Shown: positions 10,866 through 21,435, counted from the stretch's first letter. The stretch: 64,000 nt of DNA from Pomphorhynchus laevis (GCA_012934845.2 WNNJ02003266.1:1-64000); one strand, 5' to 3'. The notes: a model not told the origin generated them from the sequence alone. Numbers and translations are program-made.

Positions 10866-11141
10866 CGCTGGAATCAAGGGAATGATGGCTAAAGAAGACT
10901 TTGGAACGACGCAATTACAGGTCAGTGAGTTTTCTACTGTTGGAGGAGAGGGGAAATTACTTCCCCCAATCTCCAAAACAAAAAACCTGAGCATTATTAC
11001 ACTTTTGCAACCAATAGAAAGACATTCCTTGTATAACAGACTTACGTGATTTTTCAAATAATTATCCCAACAGAGTAGTCTTTAATTCTGTTAAGTACTA
11101 TGAGAGCTCTGTGAAAATATCATTCGCGTCAGAAGATACTC

Positions 11142-11912
11142 TTGATCACTGGGAATTACTTTGATCAAAACTACAGCACTTTTGCGACGTTTGTAAAGAA
11201 ACCTATACTTGCAACGTTAAAAATTAATAATTTGCCTTCCTCTATGGAAGAAAATGATTTGGCTACATTATCTAAAACCTACAAAATCCACAATATACGT
11301 TCAATTACCGGCCGTAATGGCCTTCCTATCAATGTGGGATTCTGTTCTGCCCCGCTTGCGCAGGCAGAGGTTCTCGAGAGATCACAATGCAACCCCTTCA
11401 TGGGGTTCAATCTCAAATTCAAACTAATATCGGCAGAAGAGTTTACGTACCCGCATTGCAGCCGGTGCCATAAATGGGGGCACTGGGCCTCCAGCTGCAG
11501 TGGGGTGGCAAGCTGCGGGAAATGCGGGAAAATAGACTGCCTAGCGATTGACTCAGCTCTTCCCTGTTCTAATGGGATTAGGTGTTGTAATTGTGGCGGG
11601 GCTCACCCTGCGTGGGGAAGGAAGTTCCCCCACTTTAAGGAATATATTGCAAAGTTCCGTGCGCCAAAATCTGCACCTGAATCATTCGCCAAGTCGGCAT
11701 ATAGATTCTCTGACTGCGAGTCTATGTTAATTATGGACCTCAAGTTTGAAACTTTCAGAAAGGAAATACAAGAGCTTGTGGCGAAAACAATTGCCAATCT
11801 GTTAGTCAATACGGTTATAACAATTCCAACCGATGGGGATACAAAGAAAGGAGGGGCGTCGACTCGGAAATCCAAGAAACTAGAAGCTTCAGCTCAAGCC
11901 GTTCCCCCTTAA
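11142..11912 (+). CDS. LINE-A ORF1 (zinc-knuckle RNA-binding protein), copy 2
   Basis: A 256-aa frame that lacks the N-terminal part, which is frameshifted upstream of 11,142. ORF1 proteins bind element RNA. Three zinc knuckles lie at about residues 105-165: CSRCHKWGHWASSC, CGKCGKIDC and CCNCGGAHPAW. The RRM-like N-terminal region is visible as LATLKINNLPSSMEENDLAT. Compared with copy 4 the frame ends early after VPP through a small indel, and the last ~40 residues lie out of frame. A knuckle set of this kind is typical of Jockey/I/R1-type ORF1. Confidence 0.75.
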   Translation: MITGNYFDQNYSTFATFVKKPILATLKINNLPSSMEENDLATLSKTYKIHNIRSITGRNGLPINVGFCSAPLAQAEVLERSQCNPFMGFNLKFKLISAEEFTYPHCSRCHKWGHWASSCSGVASCGKCGKIDCLAIDSALPCSNGIRCCNCGGAHPAWGRKFPHFKEYIAKFRAPKSAPESFAKSAYRFSDCESMLIMDLKFETFRKEIQELVAKTIANLLVNTVITIPTDGDTKKGGASTRKSKKLEASAQAVPP

Positions 11913-13329
11913 AGATCAGCAAAATGCTTATGGGCATGAATAGAAGCGCCTCAAAGGAAAATGATGATAATGCCCGGGTGCAAGTACCCACTCAGGCCGG
12001 CGCTAGTGGTGGAGGGTGCAATCCCTCCACCCCTAGCTCTGTCTAGGATGTTGCAATCCCCTTCCAGCTAAACAAACACAATGCAAAGTAATCAAGAGTC
12101 TTTTTCACTGAATATTTTTCAGTGAAATTCAAGAGGTACTATTGCCCTTTGCCTTTTATTTGGTAGAGATGCAGATGTTATAGTCCTTCAGAAGACGCGG
12201 TCTATCCGTATCCCTCAGGACATCACTCGATTTATCCCTCAGCATATATACACCCACTTCACTCCGTATATAACCCCTCCTCACTTCTCTTCATCTCACG
12301 GTTTTTTAACCTTAGTTAAATCCTCCTTAAGATCTTCCCTCCTTAACTATTCTTGTCCAGCCCTATCTTGTTTGGCTATATCACTTCGTAAGAACAGTAA
12401 ATGCATCAGTATAGCCAATATTTATATACGGCCAGGAGACATTCACAAGAACCGTGACCTTCTGTATAGTATATTAGGTAGTGGCTATGACATGTTACTT
12501 TGTGACTTCAACGACCGAACTGGTCGTTGGACAAACCGCAGAGCCAGGATCGACTATCTTATTCACAAACAACCTTCCCCCACTTTTCAGTGCTCAACAA
12601 CTAATTCACTCCTCGAAATATTACTGCTTCAAAAAACGTAGTTGTTGAAACCCATCTGTACTGAGCAGTCGCGCCAACAACAGAACACCTCTCATGACCT
12701 AATTCGTTGGAGATTAGAGGAAGATACGTTGATGAGGAGAAGGTTCCACTTTGATCCCATCAGGGTGGCCTTCTTTCAGGCAGCTATCCAACTCTTCCCC
12801 CGAATTGGGAATGAGAGTTTGACCGAATTTAATACCTACCTCTTTTCGCAAGCTACCGCGATACTATCGACTACCTATAAAGGTCGCATATACAATCCCA
12901 CTCCAACAAAACTCAAGGTTCTAGCTAAAATGCTACACCTTCCTAATATATATATGTTTCCGCCAGACAAGCCCTCTCGAATGAATACTGGAGCACCAGA
13001 TATAGGTTCCAGCTGAATAGGGATAAGGCAAGCATTTCTCGCCTTAGCCCTTCTCAGTCTTCCTTCTGGAAGATATTCAAAAAGGAGAAGTTTGTCTGTT
13101 GGAAGGATAGAGCTGTTGATTGGATTGGTAGAATATGCCTTGATAAAGTTTTGGATGAGTCACTATCCCTACATCATTATGAGCCACTCAATCACCCCAA
13201 CCAATCCCGCCTTGGTGTGACTTCAATAGTTGGGACTTATCTGTTACAGATATCCTTAACTCCTCCCGGGGGCCACTCCCGGGCACCTCCAGAACCCACG
13301 CGCCACTCTCCACTCGGGTCTGTCAGCTT

Positions 13330-14409
13330 TTGACATATAGTCAGAGAAAGGAAGTCGCCATAACAATGCTATTAGCCTCCCCGTCTGACATTGCTAACAT
13401 TAATATAAGCCGTCGAGTATTTTTGCCTAAAAAGAAGTCGATTAACTGTTCCAAAGATCTGCGGCCTATTTCAATTCAAAACTCCCTCATCTCCATTTAC
13501 GAAAAAGCGCTTGCGCGTAAAATCCGCTACCATCTAAGTAGGCGAAATTTAATCCCACCAGGTTTTCATGGGTATGTAAAAGATCGCTCGGTCCATTCAG
13601 CAATAGGTGAAGTGCAACAGTTTTGTCAAGATAACAGTCATCAGCTTGCTGTGGCTGTCTTTCTTGACTTTTCGGCTGCTTTTGACCGCATTTCCATCCC
13701 TTTTGTTATCACTTCTCTCAGGTCCCTCGGGTTACCTGCGAGAGTTGTTAACAGGGTGGAAATATTGATATACACAAAGCGATTCTTCTATGAAGAAGAC
13801 CCAGATGCACGTCAGTTCTACCCTATTACATGTGTGCCTCAAGGCTCCCCACTTTTTCCAATATTGTATCTTGCTGCCTCTATTAAACTCTACAAAAAAT
13901 TCAAACGCGATCAACATCTTGTGGTATACGCTGATGATACCACAGCCCTGTTCTCTGGACGCAGGTGCAAAGATGTAGTCTCTAACATCAGCCGTTTCTT
14001 TACTAGATTAAATGATCAGCTGCCCTTTTTCAAGCTTGTTTCAAACTCCTCCAAATCGCAGGTGGTTGTCTTTCATGGCGCTCCTGCGACAAGGAAAAAA
14101 CTAAAGAGATTAGCACTCTCAACTCTAACTTCCATCCTGACTAATCAACCACTCCCTACCTTCACAAGTCGAGTAAGATACCTGGGGTTCACCATTACGG
14201 TGAACTGGTCAGCAAAAGCTGACCTGGATAGACTAAAACGTATCCTGAAGAAAGCTAGATGGGCCCTGAAACGGGCCCAACATCTGTCATTGAAAGAGAA
14301 AACCCAAGTGTGCCTCTGGGGTACTTGGGCTATCTCGGGATTGGTCTTTTTTTCAAGAGGACGTTCCCAAGAACAAAGACTAAGATTTTTTAAGCTCCTC
14401 ATCTTGTGA
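13330..14409 (+). CDS. LINE-A ORF2 reverse transcriptase part, copy 2
   Basis: A 359-aa uninterrupted C-terminal part of ORF2. RT landmarks in order: LRPISIQNSLISIYEKALA, motif A FLDFSAAFDRI, the VPQGSP loop, catalytic VVYADDTTALF, and the thumb region with RYLGFTI. It ends RLRFFKLLIL at 14,409, slightly earlier than copy 4. The start Met is not a real initiation site: the family reads through from the endonuclease. No RNase H domain follows. About 80% similar by eye to copy 4. Confidence 0.75.
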   Translation: MTYSQRKEVAITMLLASPSDIANINISRRVFLPKKKSINCSKDLRPISIQNSLISIYEKALARKIRYHLSRRNLIPPGFHGYVKDRSVHSAIGEVQQFCQDNSHQLAVAVFLDFSAAFDRISIPFVITSLRSLGLPARVVNRVEILIYTKRFFYEEDPDARQFYPITCVPQGSPLFPILYLAASIKLYKKFKRDQHLVVYADDTTALFSGRRCKDVVSNISRFFTRLNDQLPFFKLVSNSSKSQVVVFHGAPATRKKLKRLALSTLTSILTNQPLPTFTSRVRYLGFTITVNWSAKADLDRLKRILKKARWALKRAQHLSLKEKTQVCLWGTWAISGLVFFSRGRSQEQRLRFFKLLIL

Positions 14410-14445
14410 TTACCAAGCATCGTCCGCCTTGATTGAATTATTCGT

Positions 14446-14460
14446 GGGGTGAAAGACCCC
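14446..14460 (+). other. LINE-A 3' UTR hairpin, copy 2
   Basis: GGGGT-GAAAG-ACCCC forms a five-pair hairpin. Copy 3 (16,651-16,666) has GGGGG/CCCCC and copy 4 (23,797-23,811) has GGGGT/ACCCC, so pairing is kept despite a change. A second GGG/CCC hairpin follows in all three. LINE reverse transcriptases often recognise such 3' structures. Confidence 0.55.
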
Positions 14461-14686
14461 AAGTGGTTCAGTCGAAGGGCGGCGTTTTGGATTGGCTGGG
14501 GTGATTAGATCCCGCTGGACCTGATGCCTTAAAAATAGGTAAAGACCTGAATCGCGACTCATTAGCTAAATTTTTCATTCCTGTATTTTAGATACAAGTT
14601 CCTTTTTATTTTATTTTTTAGTTGTTATATAACACTAAGTTTTGTTATTTAAGAAAATCTTTATCTTTACATTTCATAATGTTAAA

Positions 14687-15019
14687 ATGTGCAGTGTAAA
14701 AAACAACATCGGTGCTTCAATCAATTTTCAAAAACCAAGCAAAATGGTTGATTCTAAAGGTAATATAACGATTTCTGGAAATTGCGACACTCAAATAAGT
14801 AAATTGTTATCCAATAATATGCCGGAAGAGGGGGTTGTACCCCTAATCCCTAAACTTAAGAACTTGTTAGTAATCAAGCTATCTGAGCCATTAGCAAGGC
14901 ATAACATGTTTAACGTGTTTTTAAGACCTTTGTTAACAACTACAATAATCGGATTCTCTATAATACAGTCAACTTTCATGAAACTGAAATCATGGTATCC
15001 TTCGCGATCAATGATTTAG
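14687..15019 (+). pseudogene. LINE-A ORF1 N-terminus, copy 3
   Basis: From the ATG at 14,687 (MCSVKNNIGASINFQ) the frame runs through the proline-rich VVPLIPKLKNLLVIKLSEPL segment shared with copy 4 (LPPIPKQKNLIIIKP). It shifts frame near 15,000 and continues in other frames to about 15,720 with the zinc-knuckle region. It is non-functional but shows the ORF1 start that copy 2 has lost. Confidence 0.6.
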
Positions 15020-15944
15020 CGAAGGAATACGAACTCTTCTTCTATTCAAATTTGAACCATCTAGGTTCATTACAACGAAAACCTATATTAGCGTCCTTTA
15101 AAATAAACAATTTACCTCCACACCTGGAGAATAATGGCATCGATACACTCACTGTACTTTTTAAAGTAACTAATTTCAGACCTGTAAAGGGGGAAATTGA
15201 TTTCCCCTGTCTGTGGCGTTTTGTTCAGCTCCGTTAGAGATTGCGAAGACTAGCGAAAACATCGTTTAACCCGTTCCTATGGTATAATTTAAGATTATCT
15301 CTGTTAAATGCTGGGATATTACCTTCCCCCATTGCAATATATACCATAAATGAGGGCATTAGGGATCCAGCTGCTCCAGTACCAAGTCTAGTGGAGTCGG
15401 CAGCCTTCAAACATGTAAAGCTTAGTCAGCGGGGATAAGTGCGTTGCACCCCCTTGTGCTCCAACTGTGGTAGGGACCATCCTGCATGGTCCCGTAAATG
15501 TTCCTTCTTTAAACAATATCGTAACAAATTTTCCTCTCCGGTAAAAGTCAAAAGATACGACTCAAGTTTTTCTGCATCCGCCTCCAGGATGTCGGACAAA
15601 GATCTTCTCAGAATCATCGATGCTAACAAACAATCCACTCTTAAGAAGATGAAGAGTTTGATCGCCAATCTACTTTCGTTAATGTATTCCGCTCCTGAGA
15701 TCCCTAATCCCTAAATAGCAAGTCCTGCCTGAAACTAAAAAGAGGGGGCCTCGGCTCACGCCGTACCACCCCCCTTAAAATTGGAAAACTCCCAAAGGAA
15801 AAAGACGTTAAGGCCTCCCAAGGAAATAAAGACACTACCCGTGGGCAAGTGCTCGCCCAGGACGGAGTTGGTGGCGGGAAAGGCAACATTTCCGCCCCTA
15901 GCTCTGTCTAGGAATGAGGCAATCCCACCCAGCAAACCTAACAC

Positions 15945-16340
15945 AATGCAGAGTACTCGTGAGCTTTTTTCACTGAATATCCTTCAGTGGAATTCGGGAG
16001 GAGCTTCTGCCCTTATACTTCTATCTGGTAGAGATGCAGATGCTATAGTCCTTCAGAGAACGCGGTCTATCCGCCTCCCCGGGACATTACTCGATTTATC
16101 CCAAAGCATATATGTTCACACTATACTCCGTACATAACCCCACCTCACTCTTCACTCCTCTTCATCTCAAGGTCTTTTAACCCTAGTTAAACACTCCTTA
16201 AGTTCGTCCATTCTACTCAACTTTTCTTGTCCAGCATTTTCTTGTTTAGTAGTTTCACTCTAAGAAGGGTAAACGCATCAGTCTAGCCACTGTCTACATC
16301 CGTCCAGGTGAGATTCATAAGAACCGTGACCTCTTGGATA
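15945..16340 (+). pseudogene. LINE-A endonuclease start, copy 3
   Basis: Starts at ATG 15,945 (MQSTRELFSLNILQWNSGGA, as in copy 4) and keeps VLQRTRSIRLP; copy 4 has a Glu (QETRS) where this copy has Arg. That Glu is the expected metal ligand of APE-type endonucleases, so this copy would be inactive even without its frameshifts and the deletion that follows. Confidence 0.65.
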
Positions 16341-16583
16341 GGAATTTTGACTAATCAACCTCTCCCCACCTTCACGAGTCGAGTAAAATACCTGGGATTC
16401 CCCGTTACGGTGAACTGGTCGGTGAAAGCTGACCTAAATATACTTAAACGTATCCTGAAAGCTAGGTGGGCCCTGAAACAAGCCCAGCATCTGTCATTAA
16501 AAGGGAAAATCCAGGTGCACCTCTGGGGCACTTGGGCTATCTCGGGATTAGTCTATGTTTCTAGAGGACATCCCCCAGAGTAA
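16308..16583 (+). pseudogene. LINE-A ORF2 C-terminal remnant, copy 3
   Basis: A 91-aa frame spanning the deletion junction. It begins in the endonuclease (RTVTSWIG) and continues in the RT thumb (LTNQPLPTFTSRVKYLGF, KARWALKQAQHLSLKGK). It is a by-product of the deletion rather than a designed protein. Confidence 0.6.
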
Positions 16584-16864
16584 AGGCTAAGGTTTCTCAA
16601 GCTCTTCGTATCTCGTTTACCCAGCATAGTCCGCATCGATTGGATTCTTAGGGGGTGAAAGCCCCCGGGTAGTTTAGTCGGAGGGCGGCGTTTTGGATTG
16701 GCTGGAGGGATCATATCCCACCGGACCTGAGGCCATAAAGATGATAGGAGTGAACAAGTTATTTCCGGAATACGATAATTTCTGACGGCTTTTCTTTTCT
16801 ATTTTTGTTTTAATTCTATTTTACCTATGTGTTATTTTTGTTAAGAAGATCAATATTATAAATA

Positions 16865-17478
16865 CAGAGATTTATATTATATAAATATATTATAATATTT
16901 ATATTACTATAATAGATTTATATTATTATATATACGTTTTGTGTAAAAATTTAATAATATTAGGACTCATTTGCGCGTAACCCCGAATTGTGATTTTTAC
17001 GAATAAATTTTACACATTAAAAAAGAAAAAATATAGTGTATTTTTAAATATTCTATTGTGCAAGCAGGCATAACGAACGATGTACATAGAAGAAAGCAGA
17101 AATGCGGGAGATATGAAGGTTATCAACCGATTACCCAAACAGTTTTAACAAAGACTAATGTATCTCATGGAGGGATATTATGTGACTGATAATTTCCTGT
17201 TAATATCTTTGTTTACTTTCATATTGATAAACCCCACCAAAGAAACGTCCAACTAATTTTATTTCTGCTTAACTGTTTTATCACATTCCATAACTGTAAT
17301 TCATCATCTTACCGAATCATATACAAGACAATGGTATTTGATCACTTCTATATATAGTAATTTAAATATATAGTTATAAAAATTCTAATTGTATCTATAT
17401 ACTGAGTTATTTCTCAAATTCTTTTATAAAATTAAAATTTTTAATTTGTGAATTTTAATTCACGAATTGATTCTCATA
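16865..17478. other. AT-rich sequence with no identifiable gene
   Basis: Strongly AT-rich; includes ATATTAT runs (16,870-16,940). I see no coding frame, repeat family edge or RNA gene until the PLE fragment begins. Confidence 0.6.
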
Positions 17479-17479
17479 T

Positions 17480-17885
17480 AATTCTATCAAATCAGCTAAC
17501 TGAGTCTACATATTTAATATAATTATAAACAAAACATAATAATAATGCTAAATCAAAATTTAATAATTAAATAATAAAATTAATAATTGTTTTTAGATTT
17601 TCTATAATTTAAATCAAGTTAAAATAAAAAATTGAAATTTAAAATAAACGTCATTTTTATGAATTGACTAATAAATAACAGACGTTGTATCAGAATAAAA
17701 CTATAATAAAACTCTGTTAAAACTATCTAGTATCTTATTCTAATACAAAGTATATTATTTATTATCCATCCATAAAAATTTGCCACTTAAGAGTTTAAAT
17801 TTATTCTTTATATTACTGTGTTGATTTATATATTTTACTATTTTCTGCTTGATGTTATTTTTATAGTAACCTAGTTTAAATATAT
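17480..17885 (-). mobile_element. PLE fragment, copy b (terminal segment joined to ORF end)
   Basis: 17,490-17,690 matches the AT-rich terminal segment (CAGCTAACTGAGTCTACATA). From about 17,700 it matches the 3' end of the PLE coding region and tail at 54.79-54.96 kb (TATTATTTATTATCCATCC). The pseudoknot block that separates these two parts at 54.70-54.77 kb is missing. It is a deleted, dead copy. Confidence 0.75.
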
Positions 17886-18316
17886 ATAATTATTTATTGT
17901 TTATTTTTTTTAACACCACTATTGCCGCACTTTTGTCACATCATCAGGTGCTTTATCCATTCTCCGTAGGCGTAAACAAGGCATGGAACGATTTTCGAGA
18001 CGTGCTCCGTCACCTGATTGACATATTTTCACCTACCATGAGCGTAAAAACGAAACCAAGGCAAGCAACTCAGTGGCTCGTACACTCTGTAAGACAGACA
18101 ATCACAAAACGCAACTTGGCATTTCACAAATACAGAACTGGGCACAGCACTTTCGAGGCTTACAGAAAAGCTCGAAACTACGCGACGTCAATTAAACGCA
18201 ATGAGCAACAGACATTCCTGAATAATCTATGATCCCAAATTCAATCTGACCCAAAGCGATTCTATTCATTTGTAACCAAGCAGAGCAAATCAAGACATGC
18301 TCAACTACAATGCGTT

Positions 18317-18931
18317 TTGGACGATGCGGACAACTTGGTATGCGACCAAAAATCGATTGCTGATTTATTTGCAAACGAATTTGCAATGGCGAATCCGTCA
18401 TTAATCAGTAAGAAGGTAACGTTCGGACGTTTCGAAAGGAATAATACATCAGCTAATCTAGATGAATGCCTAAAAATCGTTCAACTGAATAATGTATTCT
18501 CGGAACTAAGAAGACTACCAAGAACTAATTCCTCTGGGCCAGACGGCATACCGTCAATTGCCCTACGTGAACTCGCTACCACTGTGTGTACACCTCTTCA
18601 TCGCACATTTGTTGCCTCGTTATATACATCGACCTTATCTGATGACTGGAGAACCGCAATCGTGTGCCCGATCTATAAGAAAGGAAATAAATCACGTTTA
18701 TCGAACTACCGTCTAATCAGCCTTACATGCATATTTTGCAAACTCTTGGAGCGAATAGTGCTTGCTGAATTGGAGACATTCTTCAACAAGAATGGAATCA
18801 TGAATAATCAACAACATGGTATCCGTAAACTAAGATTAACTACGACAAACTTACTCACCGCGAGACACAGCTGGGCCTTTTCGATAAAAGCCAGAAACGA
18901 CGTTGACATTGTCTTTTTTGATTTATCGTGA
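18317..18931 (+). pseudogene. CR1-like reverse transcriptase, fingers part
   Basis: 204 aa with the CR1 order: LRRLPRTNSSGPDGIPSIAL, WRTAIVCPIYKKGNKSRLSN, YRLISLTCIFCKLLERIV and the start of motif A (VDIVFFDLS). A stop replaces the residue before AFDRVDH at 18,931. The first Met is arbitrary because the frame opens from the linker upstream. Confidence 0.75.
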
Positions 18932-19178
18932 GCGTTTGATAGAGTAGACCATTCGATCCTTATCGGTAAATTATATGACATTGAAGTGCACACTTGCATC
19001 CTCCATTGGATTTCTGACTTCTTATACAGTCGCTCATTTACGGTTAAAATAGGAGACTCGTTTTCATCTAACATTCAACTACACTCTGGCGTTCTACAGG
19101 GTTCAGTCCTGAGCACAACGCTCTTTAATATATACATCAATAGCGTAATACCACTTATAGCTTCCGACTGTATTCCTT

Positions 19179-19922
19179 ATGCAGATGATATTAAAATTTG
19201 GCGGGCCATCAAAAACGACAACGACGTGCACATCTATAAATCCAGAAAAATGTGCTCATATACACATTGGACGCAGGCGACAGATTGCAAACTACGAAGT
19301 AAGCGGAAGGCAAATAAACGTGGTCAACTCTTACAAGTACTTAGGTGTAATAATAACAGATAATCTAAAAACAAATATCAACTCCGCTGCAGTCAAAACT
19401 AAGTGCTTACAAATTCTTGCTATGCTATGCAGAACTATTCGCAGAGTCGACATTCCGTCATTTAAACCACTTTACGAATCGTTGATTCTGAGTCACGTGT
19501 TATATGCATCGCAAGCCATGCATCCTCAATCAAAAACTGAGCATACGAATATTGAAAAGGTGCTACGCAAAGCAACGCATTTGGTTCCCTCGATAAGATG
19601 CTTACCATTTGAAAGTAGAATTCACTTGCTAGGCGTTACATCAATAGAAAAGTCTCTATTAATATCAGACTTGATGATGGCATGGGCAGCCGTAAACCGT
19701 CGTGATCATCCTTTGACAGATATCTTCCCCATCCGCAATGAATCAACACTCAGAGGTCACGGCCTTCACATCATGGCGAAACGGCACATCAGAGATGTAT
19801 GCAGAGGTTTACCAGATAGGGTGCGCACTGTATGGAACAATCTACCCGCTCACATAGTAACATGTGCATCAAAAACCGCATTCAAACGACAATTGAAGAA
19901 CTTTGTGACTACAATTACATGA
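19179..19922 (+). pseudogene. CR1-like ORF2 C-terminal part
   Basis: 247 aa after the catalytic YADDIKIWRAI, which is read in the neighbouring frame 18,986-19,363. It contains VNSYKYLGVIITDNL, LYESLILSHVLYASQAMHP and ends VWNNLPAHIVTCASKTAF, the usual CR1 C-terminus. A frameshift near 19,220 separates it from the palm. The copy is dead. Confidence 0.75.
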
Positions 19923-20081
19923 CATTTTTTTCATTTTTTTATTTTAACTTTGTGACTATTGTGAATCACATTGTAACGAGCTTTTACTCACTCTGGTGTA
20001 AATTAATAATCATAATATTATTGGTATCACTCTTGTTTTGAAATATTCATAAAATAAGTTAGCCGATACACAAGATACCTT

Positions 20082-20101
20082 GCGCTGGCATTTGCCAGTG
20101 C
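20082..20101 (+). other. CR1 3' terminal hairpin
   Basis: GCGCTGGCA and TGCCAGTGC form nine pairs (one G-U) around a two-base loop. The core TGGCA..TGCCA recurs at the 3' ends of the L2-like fragments near 28,385 and 36,025, so it is probably the RT recognition hairpin. Confidence 0.55.
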
Positions 20102-20174
20102 TTTTACGCTAATGATCCTATTTGGTAAAGCGGTAGTGCTGGTTCAGCACTTAATGATGCATTTTATTTGAAAA

Positions 20175-21119
20175 ATGTCGAAAAAAGTAAGTGCGGAGCT
20201 TCAAAAGAACTCTATGATGTGCAATTCAACGAATTTTGTCGGAATTCCTGTTAAAGAAGGACTAGAACAAGCTTATCTAGATGGAATTCAACACAACTCG
20301 AAGGTCAGTAACGTTTCTACTTTTTCTGGTAATGGGGAGATGCTTCCACCCATACCAAAACAAAAGAATCTTATAATTATTAAGCCTAAACTTCCGTTAC
20401 AACGACATAATCTATTCGAAAAATTTCTAAAGAATTTTTGTGCAAATTATCCCTCGAGGATAATATTCAATAACGTGAAGTTTCTTCATTCCGAAATCAA
20501 AATCTCCTTTGCAACGGCGGACATGGCAAAGGAGTATACTGGGTTTTTCAGATCGTATTTGTCTAATTTTGGTGAACTTACTGAGAAACCTATCCTATCC
20601 ACCTTGAAAGTAACGAACCTCCCCTGTTGGGTTGACGATGGAGACCTCGAAAATCTCTGCGCATCTTTTAAGGTCAGTAATTTTAGACTATTGAAAGGAA
20701 AGGACGGGGTACCTATCCCCGTCGGATTTTGCTCCGCCCCTATAGATAGGGCAGAAACACTTGACAAGTCAAATTACAACCCGTTTATGGGTCTCAATCT
20801 CAGGTTTCAGTTAATTGAAAGTGATGAATTCACTTTCCCCCACTGCAGTCGGTGTCACAAATGGGGGCATTGGTCCTCCAGCTGCAGTGGGACACCTACC
20901 TGTGGGGTATGCGGTTCCGCTAATTGCCCCGCCTTACTGTCCGACGTACGTTGTGTAGCCGCCCCGTCCTGTTCTAACTGCGGGGGGGGTGCCATCCTGC
21001 CTGGGGCAGGAAATGTGGAATTTTCAAAGATTATAGGAATCGTTTCCAGAAGCCATCTAAGACTCCTGCCTCCTTTTCACAAGCATCCTCTCATCGGATG
21101 GATGATGCGGACATTATAA
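20175..21119 (+). CDS. LINE-A ORF1, copy 4 (frameshifted at a G run)
   Basis: Starts MSKKVSAELQKNSMM. Residues about 55-175 form an RRM-like region (LPPIPKQKNLIIIKP, KISFATADMAKEYTGFF, LSTLKVTNLPCWVDDGDLEN). Zinc knuckles follow: CSRCHKWGHWSSSC, CGVCGSANC and CSNCGG. Right after CSNCGG there is a run of eight G (20,982-20,989). Copies 2 and 3 read C.NCG..HPAW here, while this copy reads GAILPGAG and is out of frame. The original frame resumes in the next entry. The protein would bind element RNA and help nuclear import. Confidence 0.8.
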   Translation: MSKKVSAELQKNSMMCNSTNFVGIPVKEGLEQAYLDGIQHNSKVSNVSTFSGNGEMLPPIPKQKNLIIIKPKLPLQRHNLFEKFLKNFCANYPSRIIFNNVKFLHSEIKISFATADMAKEYTGFFRSYLSNFGELTEKPILSTLKVTNLPCWVDDGDLENLCASFKVSNFRLLKGKDGVPIPVGFCSAPIDRAETLDKSNYNPFMGLNLRFQLIESDEFTFPHCSRCHKWGHWSSSCSGTPTCGVCGSANCPALLSDVRCVAAPSCSNCGGGAILPGAGNVEFSKIIGIVSRSHLRLLPPFHKHPLIGWMMRTL

Positions 21120-21403
21120 AACTCATCGACGTGAAAAATGAAGTTTCATATAGAAAGCTACAGAATCTAATCCTGATGGCCCTGGGTTCGGTAGGGCCCA
21201 ATCCCTCCGTACCGGCTTCTAAAGTATTACCGGAATCAAAGAAGAGGGGGGCTTCGGCCCATACTGTCCCCCCACTCAAGATCGGTAAAATGCTGAGTGG
21301 CAAACAGCATAAGGGAAATGAAGACGTTGCCCAGGGGCAAGTACTGACTCCGGGTTGGGCTAGTGGCGGGAAGGGTAACCTTCCTGCACCTAGCTTTGTC
21401 TAG
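21098..21403 (+). CDS. LINE-A ORF1 C-terminus, copy 4
   Basis: This frame continues ORF1 after the G-run shift. It begins MDDADIIKLIDVKNEVSYRK, which corresponds to MSDKDLLRIIDANKQ in copy 3 and MSDKHILQIIEANK in copy 1. It then runs through a low-complexity linker (KRGASAHTVPPLKIGKML) and ends LPAPSFV, 32 bases before the ORF2 ATG. The Met is an internal residue of the ancestral protein. Confidence 0.7.
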   Translation: MDDADIIKLIDVKNEVSYRKLQNLILMALGSVGPNPSVPASKVLPESKKRGASAHTVPPLKIGKMLSGKQHKGNEDVAQGQVLTPGWASGGKGNLPAPSFV

Positions 21404-21435
21404 GTAGGCAATCCCCCTCCAAGTAATCCATCACA

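Larger units (their letters stand above)
10870..14672 (+). mobile_element. LINE-A copy 2, near full length, broken
   Basis: Same order as the copy at 20.2-24 kb: ORF1 (from about 10,870), ORF2 endonuclease from 12,081, linker, RT (13,330-14,409) and a structured 3' UTR (14,446-14,530). The 3' end is TTAAGAAAATCTTTAT near 14,650-14,670, matching the TTAAGAAAGTCTTTAT end of copy 4. ORF1 and the endonuclease half are interrupted by several stops and frameshifts; the RT half is still open. Copy 3 begins directly after it. Confidence 0.85.
14673..16860 (+). mobile_element. LINE-A copy 3, internally deleted
   Basis: Begins at the 3' end of copy 2 and has ORF1 pieces (14,687-15,720, with VPLIPKLKNLLVIKL, a decayed knuckle and CSNCGRDHPAW), then the ORF2 endonuclease start at 15,945 (LNILQWNSGGA). 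Near 16,340 it jumps from the EN motif VHIRPGEIHKNRD region straight to the C-terminal RT segment (TFTSRVKYLGF). About 1.6-1.7 kb, including the whole catalytic RT, is missing. The 3' UTR and hairpins are intact. Such internally deleted copies can only move with help in trans. Confidence 0.85.
17890..20165 (+). mobile_element. CR1-like LINE copy 2, 5' truncated
   Basis: Plus-strand copy lacking ORF1 and most of the endonuclease. The linker (17,897-18,232), RT fingers (18,317-18,931) and palm/thumb (18,986-19,922) are recognisable and related to the element at 59.5-63.6 kb (shared YADD(I/L)KIWRAI). The frame has at least three breaks, including a TGA right after motif A LSxAFDRVDH. The 3' UTR ends with a strong hairpin at 20,082-20,101. 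LINE-A copy 4 starts directly after it. Confidence 0.85.
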
